Positions 1-10,447 of a stretch of 33,464 bases of DNA are shown in pieces; the stretch's first letter is position 1; each line of letters opens with the position of its first letter. The DNA is from Dimargaris cristalligena. Taxonomy: Eukaryota > Kickxellomycota > Dimargaritomycetes > Dimargaritales > Dimargaritaceae. The translations under genes and the position numbers were made by a program. The notes beneath the pieces were generated by a model, which saw nothing but the letters and a program-made list of their open reading frames with translations, ran no database searches and had not been told where the DNA came from. The stretch spans positions 1 through 33,464 of the forward strand of contig JANBQC010000294.1 in NCBI GenBank assembly GCA_027576995.1. The letters are read 5' to 3'.

Positions 1-372
1 AGGGAAAGTAACTCGATGACTAGGTCAGGGATATGGGTATCGGTATAAAATGGTGCCTCTCTTCGTTTTTTATTTCACTAGCCAATGCCCATCACATTTG
101 CGGTCGCACTACAGAGAACACATACTATACACTAATATCTAAAATATAGCAGTTCGGACTACTATATCAGACAATATAAAGGGGATTGGTCCGTTGTAAC
201 CATTGCACAACCATGGGTAGAGCGGCTGTTATCCTCCCCATGTCCTCCGATATTGTTTTTTTTTTCTGAAGGGGGGATGCCAAAATAATTCCCCATTGTG
301 AAAATTGTTCATCCCTTCCGCCCTAGCGGACACTTGAATAAGCCGACTAACTAGGCCAGTCTCGAAAAATAG

Positions 373-382
373 TATATATAAG
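373..382 (+). promoter_or_regulatory. TATA box of array gene 1
   Basis: TATATATAAG sits 192 bases before the start codon. It is followed by GTGCCAGGATTTCCCTGTTT, which also follows the matching TATA boxes of the other two array genes in similar form. Confidence 0.55.
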
Positions 383-564
383 TGCCAGGATTTCCCTGTT
401 TACGGAAGTGTGCCCCTTCATCCCCTCTTTAACTTATCAATAGATTCTGTTATTTACGATTCTATTTCCACTCTTGGAACAGGTCTGTTTATGCATTTAT
501 ATAACTTGCATTTGAGTTAACTACATTTTCGCTGGCCGAACCCTCTTCACCCCAACGTTAAGCC

Positions 565-1476
565 ATGCACATTGCCTATGCCGCTTTTCTTGCACTAATT
601 CTGGCCACGGGGTATACCGTTGGTGGACGTCTTCGCCCACAAGCAGACACTGACAATGTCCCACTGGCATTTCTTAAGAACGGGCTATCGGGAAATTCAC
701 TGGACTCGGATTTCCACGCTAAACCCTGGGGATTGTCGAATATTGACGAAGAAATCGATGATAAACACAGCGCGTATGGTGGCCAACGTCCTGAGATTGC
801 GTTAGAGGACATGACCTCGGAGTTTGCTGGGGGGGTTAGCAGCCATTATCTCCAAGCCGGTGATTCCCTTGAATCCGTATATTACGATGCACTCGATAGC
901 AGCGCTTATCCCGAAGGTGTGAGTGAAATTAACGTCCAGCACTTCCATGACAATGGCTCCGGTGATAAAGAATCAACACAGTCGTCCACAGCAACTACCC
1001 CCTCCCATTCACAGGGCTGGCTCACCGATACTCCTGTAGGGCGCGAAAGTGAGATTAGCCTGGGAACTACCGTCAGCCAAATAATTAGCCAGATGCCTGC
1101 CCCGCCCAATCACGCGATCAATCTCCATTCGCAGCAAATTCCCGACCATTGCCCCACGTACCTCTCTTCACCTACTACGCCCAGTTCATCCGTGAACCTC
1201 GACATTGAAGAGAACAGCGGTACCCCGGTGATACCGATGGCTGGCAATGAAACGGTCAAAACGTCCATTAATGCCCGCCTCCCGAATGCGATCCCCCTAC
1301 CTAAATCGACGCGTGGGGAGGAAAGGAAGCAAAGCAAAGATTTAGATCAAAAACTTGGTGGTTTGCGGGCTTGGTGCGTCCAACATAGCCGGGCTGAAGG
1401 CTGGCATGGTTGGACAGACCGGCGTAAGAACTGGATTAAATCACAAAAGGATAGAATTAAAAACAGTAGAGACTAG
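565..1476 (+). CDS. Secreted Ser/Thr-rich protein, array copy 1
   Basis: An intronless 303-residue protein. Residues 1-20 form a hydrophobic signal peptide (MHIAYAAFLALILATGYTVG), so it is probably secreted. The body is acidic and rich in Ser, Thr and Pro. It carries motifs shared with the two downstream copies: YGGQRPE near residue 72, YYDALDSSA near 106, and a C-terminal Trp/basic block (AEGWHGW then RRKNWIKSQKD). I recognise no family. The start is supported by alignment with copies 2 and 3, which begin at the same point with similar signal peptides, and by a TATA box at a conserved distance upstream. Cysteines are few, so this is not a typical Cys-rich effector. A lineage-specific secreted or cell-surface protein is the most I can infer. 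Confidence 0.8.
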   Translation: MHIAYAAFLALILATGYTVGGRLRPQADTDNVPLAFLKNGLSGNSLDSDFHAKPWGLSNIDEEIDDKHSAYGGQRPEIALEDMTSEFAGGVSSHYLQAGDSLESVYYDALDSSAYPEGVSEINVQHFHDNGSGDKESTQSSTATTPSHSQGWLTDTPVGRESEISLGTTVSQIISQMPAPPNHAINLHSQQIPDHCPTYLSSPTTPSSSVNLDIEENSGTPVIPMAGNETVKTSINARLPNAIPLPKSTRGEERKQSKDLDQKLGGLRAWCVQHSRAEGWHGWTDRRKNWIKSQKDRIKNSRD

Positions 1477-2469
1477 AGATTTTCGACTTTGTACGCTATT
1501 CCTGGCTCTAAATGCATTTCATTCCCAAAGAACCGACTTGCCTTGGGCTGCATTCTACGATAATACCAATACCAATATTGATATCGATCCCCCCCCAGAC
1601 CCACACATACAAGAGCATACACACGCCTACACAAGTCCACTATAGCAGTGCAATATTTTACCGACTAGTTGTTTTCAACATAATCAGATCCTACCATTCC
1701 CATCCCATATATCTATCACTCCAAACTGTGCCCATGTCTTCCTATAGCAATACAGAACACACAGTAAAACATTAGGTATTTTGATTTAAATGAGAACTTA
1801 AAGAGGTGAGCAGGGTGTATATCGACCCGTAACAAATTTGTGAACTGCTCCTAATGCTGCTGACTTGATTGCCCTTGTTCTGGGAGAGCTATTATAGGAT
1901 ACAGTGTGGTCGTTGGCCAGGGTCAATTATCCGGAACTTGGATGATCATCTAAGCCTAACAGCGCAAATTAACATACACGTGGGTAACAACAATTACTCG
2001 CCTAATCGATGATACAGACGAATCCGAATTAAAAGAGAAGGCGAAATATACGTCATATCCGGTTTGGTTTGTTTCAATATATATATATAACAATTTTATA
2101 CTCATATTTCAAATTATCTCCCCGTAGAAAAGCACGTTTACGGCCAGGTCGAAGGGTGCTAAAATTAACAAACAATAGTCCTTTAACCACTAGTATATTT
2201 AGCGAAACATAAATTCATAATTTAATACAGTTGTAATTCAAAAAGGTACAGCGGATTGAAAGCCCTTTTGGATGACTTTTATTTAAACGATAATACTCCA
2301 ACGAGCAACAAATGCCGAAAGAATTCAAGAATATTATTGACCAGCATTCCTTTAATAGGGCTTAGTTCGATACCGAATAAAAAACCATGTTGGATAAGTA
2401 GTGGATAGAGCAAAAAAAAATAGCAAAGGCCCAGCTGGTCAACATGTGGACTATGTCCCTACGTCCGAT

Positions 2470-2775
2470 GCTTATAGCGTTCCTCTTTCTGTATAGCAGC
2501 CCTACCCACCAAAACCATCCACTATGCAATAATTAGAATTGTCCAGATGCGAAACTTCAGAAAGATACTTCACCAAAAATGGTTGGCCAAAGAACGGAGG
2601 TAGAATTCAACGTCGTGTCTCGCCCAGTTCGACTGTCCTACTCGAAATGTCACTTGACAGTGAATAGGGTGCTACCTAATTGTGTGCCATCTGGAGTATA
2701 GGAGAAGAGCAGCGCCACTTCGTTATCCTCGACAGCAAAGTCCACTTCAACAGTCGGTTTTGGCCACCCGTTTTA
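2470..2775 (-). pseudogene. Decayed antisense coding relic, spacer 1
   Basis: On the minus strand a reading frame with ALLFSYTPDGTQLGSTLFT breaks after TVK at a stop and continues in the frame one base back with FRVGQSNWAR. The same two blocks and the same break occur in spacer 2. Beyond the second block the sequence meets further stops. No intact gene is possible here and I recognise no family. The rest of the spacer (1477-2470) is AT-rich with no gene I can support. Confidence 0.4.
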
Positions 2776-3336
2776 GGCCGGGTCACCCATACAATGAGTT
2801 AAGCTATTCGCCGCTAGTTTGGCCCTAAATATATCGGTGCATTTCTCCACCAGCGCGTCTATGCTCGCCACTAATTAGGCTGATCTATAAATTTACGCGG
2901 TTTCAGTCACCTTGGATGGTGGCTAACTGCAAATGTACATTTCAATATCATAGCAATAAGGCGAGCTGGCCGAGGGAAAGTAAACTCAATGACTAGGCCA
3001 ATGGTATAGGTATAAAATGATACCCCCTCTTCACTTTATTTCTCTAACCAACGCTCATTACATCCGCTGTCGCACTACAGAAAACGCGTACTATACACCG
3101 AGATCTAAAATGTAGCAGTTCGGATTACTATATCAGACAATATAAAGGGGATTGGTCCGCTGTAACCATTGCACAACCATAGGTGGAGCGGCTGCATTCC
3201 TCCCCGTGTCTTCTCCGATATTGTTTTGGGGTGGAGAGCTCCAAAATAATTCCCCATTGTGAAAATTGTTCTTTCATTCCGCCCTAGTAGACACTCGTAT
3301 AAGCCCAACTAACTAGGCAGCTCTTGACAAATAGAA

Positions 3337-3344
3337 TATATAAG
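3337..3344 (+). promoter_or_regulatory. TATA box of array gene 2
   Basis: TATATAAG lies 200 bases before the start codon. It is followed by the conserved downstream block containing CAGGATTTTCCTGTTTATA. Confidence 0.55.
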
Positions 3345-3536
3345 TGTCAGGATTTTCCTGTTTATAAAATAGCCCCTCTACATTCTCTCTTTAACTTACC
3401 AATTGGCCCTCTGTTGTTTTTGACCCAATTCCGCTCTTGGAACAGCTCTGCCTTCGGAAATTTTGACCTTGTATTTGGGCTGCCTATATTCTGTCCGGTT
3501 GAAGCCTCTTTACCCTACTTACTCCAGCGTTAGGCC

Positions 3537-4451
3537 ATGCATACTTCCTACGCCACTCTTCTTTCACTGGCTCTGGCCACGGCGTATACCGCTGGTGGCA
3601 GTCTTCCCCCAAAGTTTAATATTGACGATCCCCCACTCGACTTTCTCCAAAAGGGGTTATTATCGGGGATTTTATTGAACCCACAAAGTGAGCCTGAACC
3701 CTGGCGCTTATCAATCATTTTCGAAGAAAGCGACGATGAACACAGCACATTTGGCGGCCAACGTCCCCAGCAGGCGGTAGAGGGTACGGCCCCGGAGCTC
3801 GGTGGGACGGCGAGCAATAAGTATCTCCAACTCGGTGGTTCCCGTGAAACCATATACTACGACGCACTCGATAACAGCGCTTTTCCTACAGCTCCGAGTA
3901 GTATCAACACCCAGCCCTTGGATGACCATGACTCCAGCGATGAAGAATCGATCCATCCGTCGACGACAACTACCCCTTCCACTCTACGGGTTCATTTCCC
4001 CGCCAATTTAGCGGGGCGTAGAAGTAAGGATAGTTTAGAACTATCAATTAGGGAAATCATTAGCCAGTTGTCTCAACCGTCCTCTAACGATGCGCCTTCC
4101 TCTTCGCAGTTGGCGAGCAGCCTGTGCCCTGCGTACCTCTCCCCGCCGATTACGTCCAGTTCATCCGCGAACTTTGACGTTGAGGAGAACAGTGATACCC
4201 TGGCAATGCCAATGGCTGACAATGAAATGCTCGAAGCCTACTACAATGCCCAACTACTGAATGAAACCCCCCAACGGAAGTCTACGCGGGAGGATAGAAG
4301 GACACATACCGAACGTCTAAATCAAAGGTTTAACGATTTTTCGACCTGGTGCGATCGGCATACGCGGGCAGAGGGTTGGCACGGCTGGAAGGGCCGGCGC
4401 AAGGGCTGGATCAAGTCACAAAAGGATAAAATCATCAATAGTAGAGGCTAG
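3537..4451 (+). CDS. Secreted Ser/Thr-rich protein, array copy 2
   Basis: An intronless 304-residue paralogue of the protein encoded at 565-1476, beginning with a similar signal peptide (MHTSYATLLSLALATAYTAG). It keeps the same order of blocks: FGGQRP near residue 72, YYDALDNSA near 106, a Ser/Thr-rich middle, and the C-terminal block with AEGWHGW and RRKGWIKSQKD. Copies 1 and 2 are the closest pair by eye in both coding and upstream DNA. Substitutions and small indels are spread along the gene while the frame stays open. This suggests that at least the signal peptide and C-terminal block remain under selection. The function is unknown. Confidence 0.8.
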   Translation: MHTSYATLLSLALATAYTAGGSLPPKFNIDDPPLDFLQKGLLSGILLNPQSEPEPWRLSIIFEESDDEHSTFGGQRPQQAVEGTAPELGGTASNKYLQLGGSRETIYYDALDNSAFPTAPSSINTQPLDDHDSSDEESIHPSTTTTPSTLRVHFPANLAGRRSKDSLELSIREIISQLSQPSSNDAPSSSQLASSLCPAYLSPPITSSSSANFDVEENSDTLAMPMADNEMLEAYYNAQLLNETPQRKSTREDRRTHTERLNQRFNDFSTWCDRHTRAEGWHGWKGRRKGWIKSQKDKIINSRG

Positions 4452-4856
4452 AGTTATTCGACTTCATACGTTATCCCTGGCTCTTCATGGGCGTTATTCC
4501 CAAAAAGGAGCGACTTGGTTTCGGCTATATGATTCAATAATACTGACTCCCTTCCCCCACGAGCGCATTATTACGGCAATGCATCATTTTCGCCTTTAGC
4601 TGTTGGAAATATAGCCAATCCTTATCACCGCCTTCTATTTCTAAGATATATCCCTTACAACCGTACCCACTCTAGTCCATAGCAATGCAGGGTATATAAT
4701 AAACCCACAATCATTTTTGAAATGATGACAAATAAACCGTAGATATTTCGATTTAAATGTAAAAAAGTGATAGTTGATAGTTGATAGGTGAAAAGTGGTG
4801 GGCAACGTTTGGGGAACAGCAGCCGAATTCATAACGGGGTAGTTCTTGGAAAGTGG

Positions 4857-6060
4857 TCATTGGCGGTAGGCGAGCGGGGGGTCCTCCTGGGATTGGACTA
4901 CCTGATATTCGTGAGCGGTTTCATATAGCCCAATAATGAACCACACAGACTGTGAATAAAAGATTGGCCCCGGCCCAATGTGGCCCGCGTCCACTACCAT
5001 ACATTGGTATGTGCGTACAAGGTCCGAGCCGGAAAAAAATTGAAGGGAATAGATGAAAACCAATTGTTACACGAAAAGAAAAAGCCTATTCAAAGGAAAA
5101 CAATACCACGAAGGGCTAAGGGAGGCGTGAAGTGGACCGAGAAGGGGCGCCCTTAGCCCAAGTGCAATCGCCGAGTAGGCCTAATATCCAAAATGCCTAT
5201 ACTGTCGCCTATCCACTTGAACTACAATGCACCACCCGAAAAACAATGAACGGCTACAATTCCAATCGACCATACTATACGACTCGGGTTAAAAATTAGC
5301 AAAAAAGTACACGACATCCCGGCCGGATAATATCTTTGTAAATTGGCATTGAACTGCGTCAATTTCGGACCAGCTGTGTAAAGTTTTAAATAGTCTGGGT
5401 TAGTGCTCAGTGGCGATAAATTTGTTTCCGACCAGTGGAATTGGCCCCATCCAATGGGGTTTTCGTTATTAAGTATGGTTGAACCTCCTCCATATGGGAG
5501 AAGTTCATCCAAGCTGTATAACGAAAAATCCATTAGATTCAGCCAATATTACTAGTGAAAAATACATTTCCCATATATTTTCCCATACACGTATAATGTA
5601 AATCCTTATATAGCTGGGCCGAATTTCACCCATATTGACTAGCATCCCTCCAAATGGCCTCCACGCGATATAAATGTGAATTCTGGATAAATGGTGGATT
5701 GCGAAATAAAAAATGGTATAGAGCCGGGGGCCAACAAGCGGGGTATGACTCTATCTTCGATGTTTTTGGCAGGTTTGCTAATGTATAGAAGTCCAACCCA
5801 CCAGGACCGCCCGATAGATACAATAATTGGAGGCCTCCGACTGCGAAATCAACCCCCCAAAAAATATTCCAACAATAGCTAGCCAAAGAAAGGGGGTTGA
5901 ATTCAACACTGTACCTCGCCCAGTTCGACTGTCCCACTCGAAATGGCACTTGGCAGTGAATAGGGTGCTACCTAATTGTGTAACACCTGGAGTATAGGAA
6001 AAGAGCAGCGCCATCTCGCTACCCTCGACGGCGGAGTCCACTTCAACTGTCGGGTCTAGC
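4857..6060 (-). pseudogene. Decayed antisense gene relic, spacer 2
   Basis: This is the most complete copy of a minus-strand relic. Read from 6060 downwards it shows EMALLFSYTP and TQLGSTLFT, then a frame change, RVGQSNWAR, then a long open stretch (to about 5626). A further open segment at 5533-5222 contains SLDELLPYGGG and GWGQFHWSE, and a last one at 5063-4857 ends with YETAHEYQVVQ and a stop. The pieces lie in different frames. Some joints could be introns, but the shared frame break near 5955 is too tight for one. Comparison with spacer 1 shows mostly amino-acid-changing differences, which fits neutral decay. The family is not recognised, and a living multi-exon gene is not fully excluded. 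Confidence 0.4.
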
Positions 6061-6626
6061 CACCCGTTTTTTTGGATTAGGCTTCATTGAGCGAGTTGAA
6101 TTATTCGACACTGGTGTCGTCGTAAATGTATCGGTGTGTTTCCCCTTCCTAATACTAACTATACTCACCACCACTTGGGCTGGTCCATAGTTTAACGTGT
6201 CTTTGGTCGCCCTGACGTACGCCTGAGATCGAATAGATATTTTATTGGTATGGCAAAGAGGCGAGTTGAGCGAGGGGATGTAACTATAATGGTTAGGTCA
6301 AAGGTATAAGTATAAAATGATGCCCTTCTTCCCTTATTTTGGCTAACCAATGCCTATCGCATAGTGTGTTGCACAATAGAAACCACGTACTGCATACTAA
6401 CGTCCAAGGTGCGGTGATTCCAGGATACCAGGTTGGGCTGTATAAAAAGGGATTAGGTCGTTGTAACCTATGTACAACCACTAGCAGAGCAGCTGCCCTC
6501 CTCCATTGCTTTTTTTTTGGAGGGTGAGGGTGCCTAAAAAAATCACGAATACGAAGGCAGTTCCTCCCTTCCGCTCTAGTCGACACTCGAATTAAGTTCA
6601 CTTAATAGGCGAGGCTCAAGAAATAG

Positions 6627-6634
6627 TATAAATA
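6627..6634 (+). promoter_or_regulatory. TATA box of array gene 3
   Basis: TATAAATA lies 198 bases before the start codon, followed by CCAGGATGTCCCTGTTTATA. The nearly fixed TATA-to-ATG distance in all three copies implies a 5' UTR of roughly 160-170 bases. Confidence 0.55.
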
Positions 6635-6824
6635 CCAGGATGTCCCTGTTTATAGTATAGCACCATTATATTATATTTTTAACTTATCAATAGTCACTCT
6701 GTTATTTTCAATATTTTCACCTCTATTCCACCCTTGGAACAGGTCTGTCTTCGCATTGGCATTACTTGCATTCGGGCTGCCTATATTTTCTTCAGCTGAA
6801 CAAGCTTCACTCCAACGTTAAGTC

Positions 6825-7814
6825 ATGCGTATTTCCTACACTATTCTTCTTTCACTGGCTCTAGCCACGGGGTATACCGTTGGTGGCTGTCTTCCCTCAC
6901 AGTCTAAGCGCTACACTGTCCCGCTCCCCAGTCTCACCAATGGTGAAGTGGAAAATGCTCTGTTATGCCGTTCTCCGATTGATGCTACGTTATCAGTCAT
7001 TCACGAAGTGAGTGAGGATGACCTCAGCACGTATGGCGACCAAAACCCCGAATCGGCGGTAGAGGACATGGCATCGGGATTCGTTGAGGAGTTGGGCCAT
7101 GGTGATATCCAGGCCGGTGATTCCCGTATAACCGTATTCTACGACGCACGCGGTGAAAGCGCATTTTCCAATGCTCTAAGTGACAGCAACTCCCAATACT
7201 TGGATGACAATGCTTCCAGCGACGATGAATCAGTCCATTCGTCAAACAGCATTACCCCTTCTTCCAGTCTACAGGGCCATTCGCCCTACCTCCTAGCAAC
7301 ACGTGAAAGGCTGGATAGGGCCCGACCTGTCATCACGAAAATAGCCAAATCGCGATCTCTCCCGCTCATTACCGATATTCCGTCCCCTTCCCCGTCGCAG
7401 CTAACGAACAGACCTTGTCCCTGGTACCTTCCTTCTCCGACTTCGTCCAGTTCTTCCACGAGTGGCAGCGACGAGCCGAACAACAGCGGTGGTAGCCACG
7501 ATTTAATGCTGAAGGCGATGGACGAGCAATTTTTTGAAACCAGCCAAGGTCGACTCCGGAAAGCCCCCCTCCAACCGAAATCGTTTCGGGCGGAGGCAAG
7601 ACACCTACTCGAGAATACCAAGCAAAGGTGTCATGAGCTTGAAGAATGGGGCAAGCTACATTCTAAGAAAGAGGGCTGGCAAGGCTGGTCGGAAAGACGC
7701 AGAAACTCGGTGGCTGGGTCTGTCAACAAAATGGTGGTTAAGCCTGTCAGAAAAATGGTGGATGGCCTCGACTGGAAGATTTCGGCCATGCAAGCTAACA
7801 ATAGCGGCTTTTAA
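6825..7814 (+). CDS. Secreted Ser/Thr-rich protein, array copy 3
   Basis: An intronless 329-residue paralogue, the most diverged of the three. It has the signal peptide (MRISYTILLSLALATGYTVG), a YGDQNPE block, an FYDARGESA block and a long Ser/Pro-rich stretch with runs of serine around residues 205-220. The C-terminal motif is altered: KEGWQGWSERRRNS is kept, but the WIKSQKD part is replaced by a Val/Lys/Met-rich tail (KMVVKPVRKMVDG-like), making it about 25 residues longer. A (TA)n microsatellite lies just after the stop. It is probably secreted, with unknown function. Confidence 0.78.
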   Translation: MRISYTILLSLALATGYTVGGCLPSQSKRYTVPLPSLTNGEVENALLCRSPIDATLSVIHEVSEDDLSTYGDQNPESAVEDMASGFVEELGHGDIQAGDSRITVFYDARGESAFSNALSDSNSQYLDDNASSDDESVHSSNSITPSSSLQGHSPYLLATRERLDRARPVITKIAKSRSLPLITDIPSPSPSQLTNRPCPWYLPSPTSSSSSTSGSDEPNNSGGSHDLMLKAMDEQFFETSQGRLRKAPLQPKSFRAEARHLLENTKQRCHELEEWGKLHSKKEGWQGWSERRRNSVAGSVNKMVVKPVRKMVDGLDWKISAMQANNSGF

Positions 7815-7850
7815 TGGGACTGCTTCATTCCCAAAACACACACACGCATA

Positions 7851-7874
7851 AATATATATATATATATATATATT
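7851..7874. repeat. (TA)n microsatellite
   Basis: A run of alternating A and T directly after a short CA run, in the 3' flank of array gene 3. The rest of 7815-8834 holds the array end and the upstream region of the DinB-like gene. Confidence 0.8.
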
Positions 7875-8169
7875 ATTAAATACACGCGCGTGTGCACCTT
7901 TACTACAGCAGTACGACATTTTATACATAGCCAACCATTCCCAGCACTACTTATACGTATCCCTTTAAACCGCACATAGCCATTCTCTCCCATAGCAATG
8001 CAGGACATGCAACAAACCCGCCATTTTTTATGACACATGACCAATAAAATCTAAGTACTTTGATTTAAATGGAATCAGGTGGAAAACAGTGTATGGATCG
8101 CCCACCCTACCACAAACTCTGTGACTGCTCTCCCTCAACGTTTCCTATTTGACACCTGTTCTGGGAAAG

Positions 8170-8335
8170 TGATCTCATAAGCCATAGAAGGGTGGGACCC
8201 CTGGTATTGGACTAATCAATATTCGCCAGCAGTTTCATATATTATATAACCTATAGTGCTGAGCCAGATTTATCTGTGAGTAGCTTGATAAACTTCAACC
8301 CAGTGTTACTCGAACGACAATTGAAGTGAATAGAT
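8170..8335 (-). pseudogene. Decayed antisense relic after array gene 3
   Basis: The minus strand contains YETAGEY followed by a stop where spacer 2 reads YETAHEYQ, with aligned DNA on both sides. It corresponds only to the 3' end of the relic in spacer 2. The remainder is absent, so the array terminates here. Confidence 0.35.
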
Positions 8336-8834
8336 GAAGAAGACCCACCACCAGCTGTCCCAGGCAAAGATATACGGTTTGGATGGAAACGATGCCGTCA
8401 ACGGGCCAAAGAAAGTGTAAGTAAACCCGAAGAAGGGAATGGGGTGTCCTCTTTAGCGCAGTTTGGGGCTGTTGGAGCTTACACCTTTGCCACACTCACC
8501 ATAACTTTCTCTATTAGGGCCAAATATATAAATACGTATGTGTATTTACAGCAAGTTCACATAGTTGATTAACCCTTTTGAACTTGCATGTCCCCGATCC
8601 ATACCATCTATCCCAGTACATCATCGCCTTTACTACACCACAGCCAGTTTGGCGGACCTTTAACCCCACTGGATTGTCCCGATTGACTTCGCTTGGATCG
8701 CTTGCCAACAACATTCCCTCCCTCCCTGACCGGCCTTTTGCTTTTTATATTTATTTTATATTTTGTTGTCATTTAACCCAAGTCCGCCAACCACCACCAC
8801 CGCACCCTCCTTATCCCCCCCCCTCACCACCACC

Positions 8835-9802
8835 ATGAGTATCCCTGTCGAATCGGCCCCTTCCCCCAGCAACCGTGCCCTGTTATTCACCAGTGCGTAT
8901 CTGGTCTTACAACAGGGCAGTACCCTTCTCCGCACCCTCCTGCTTCCGCGCCCGGACCTCATGGTGCGCGAATCCCAGTACATCCCCGGAAGTACCATTG
9001 GCAAACACTTTCGCCACCTGTATGACCATTTCCGTTTGCTCTTGGAAGCCCTCCCAGCGAATGCCGCAGGGGCCACTTTGCCGAAGGAGGACCTCCTCCC
9101 CCCCAGCCCACCGCAAGTGTTCTACGATAAGAGGGATCGAATGGTACGTCACTTTTTAGCCTTGGTTTGTTACGTTTATCCAGGAGGGGGGTTAAGACTC
9201 TTATAACCCCCCTCTCCCTTTCCCCGCCGCACCGCCACCTGCATTAACGCAATGGTCACACGGGTCGACTTCTGACTACGGCCATTATGACATCGCTGCT
9301 ATTGACCGTCAGTTGATCTAATTATCGGCATTATACCCAACCTTCTGATCAATAACTGCTTTAATACAAATACAGGTCCCTATGGAAAAGGACCCTAAGA
9401 TCGCCGCTGAACTTATCGAGGACCTCGTTGAGAAGCTGCGGAAACTCGAGAATCGTACTGAACTTCCCCTGGAGGCTCCAATTCAGGTTCAAGCCCTCAT
9501 AGATGGCAAGTCTAATTACCAGCTACCCCTGGACTCTACTCTTGGTCGCGAACTTTGGTTCTGCGTCCACCACGCAAGTAAGTATTTATAAATATTCATA
9601 AATCTATATAAAATTATGTATCCGGGATCTCCAGTAACCTTGACTAACCACCCATTGAACCACTTTTCCGCTGACTATGTAACCACCAGTCCACCATTAC
9701 GCCATGATTAAAGTGGTTGGGGCAGAAAACGACATTCAAACCGCCAAAGACTTTGGGATGGCCCCATCCACGATCAAATATTATGATACTCTCTCTAGCT
9801 AA
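8835..9802 (+). CDS. DinB-superfamily metal-binding protein (3 exons)
   Basis: Exons 8835-9143, 9376-9577 and 9690-9802 join to 207 residues. The introns begin GTACGT and GTAAGT and end CAG. The DinB/YfiT-like four-helix-bundle fold is indicated by STIGKHFRHLYDHFRLL near residues 55-71 and the C-terminal HHAIHHYAMIK, which supply the His residues that bind metal in this family. VFYDKRDR and FGMAPSTIKYY are also typical of cytosolic DinB-like proteins in fungi and bacteria. Such proteins are often called damage-inducible or putative metal-dependent thiol-using enzymes, but the substrate here cannot be read from sequence. The start follows an ACCACC context. The length is normal for the family. 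It is convergent with the F-box gene. Confidence 0.85.
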
Positions 9803-10447
9803 GACCCATGGGTTTCGGATGCAATTTATCAATAGAGACTGTTACAAAATGAAATGAAAAATCATAGAACACCTGGTGGGGTATATGTAAGTGTATGTAT
9901 ATGTATATATCGAATAATCAATGAGTGATGAGTTTAGAATACAATATCATAACAGCGGCCCCGAGCAGAGGGCGGTTAAAGACGAATATTCGCCAAATTG
10001 AAAATTAGCAGGACGATGCAAATAATAGTCAGTAAATAGTAAAATTAGATGGTTTAGGAAAAAAGCACATGGCTATTCTAATGGATAGATTACAGGGATC
10101 AAACGCAACTACTACATTGCTAACCCAGAACCCCGTCTGAATGGGTATTTAAGAGCGGAACCCCAGCTGGGAGTGAAGCATCCCAATGCCATTGTCGGCC
10201 TGGGGACTTATTGGGCGCAGGGCAACAGACACGAAGGACTAAAGCAATCGGTAATGTAGAAATGGGCCGAAGTTGTTACAAGAGTCGGTTTTGATGTAGA
10301 GTTCGAATAGGATATATATTGGGTATATCAAATAGATGCAAAAACAAAATTTACATTAGAGACTGGTTCTATCATGAGCTAGTAATCCGATGCATATGTT
10401 AATGATTATTATTAGCCAGAGACAAGAAATGGGTAGGTGTAGTATCT
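9803..10447. other. Gap between convergent DinB-like and F-box genes
   Basis: AT-rich, with TATG/TATA repeats near 9885-9910. On the minus strand 10206-10120 could be a last exon of the F-box gene (in phase after the exon ending at 10457, stop TAG at 10120). This is unproven. Confidence 0.4.

Larger units (their letters stand above)
1..8340. repeat. Tandem array of three diverged ~3-kb units
   Basis: Three units recur in the same orientation. Gene starts lie at 565, 3537 and 6825 (spacing 2972 and 3288). Homology covers far upstream sequence (1-240, 2972-3200 and 6271-6500, sharing a GGTATAAAATG-like block), core promoter, coding region and 3' flank, with a TTYGATTTAAATG element at 1780, 4747 and 8059. 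It also covers part of the spacer (2576-2770 matches 5880-6060, and 4857-5060 matches 8180-8330). The units are clearly diverged, so the duplication is not recent. The array ends near 8340, and its left end is outside the window. Confidence 0.8.

Noticed and set aside
3105..3308. A 67-codon minus-strand frame in the promoter of array gene 2
   Set aside because: It lies in conserved promoter DNA. The frame is not kept in the other units.
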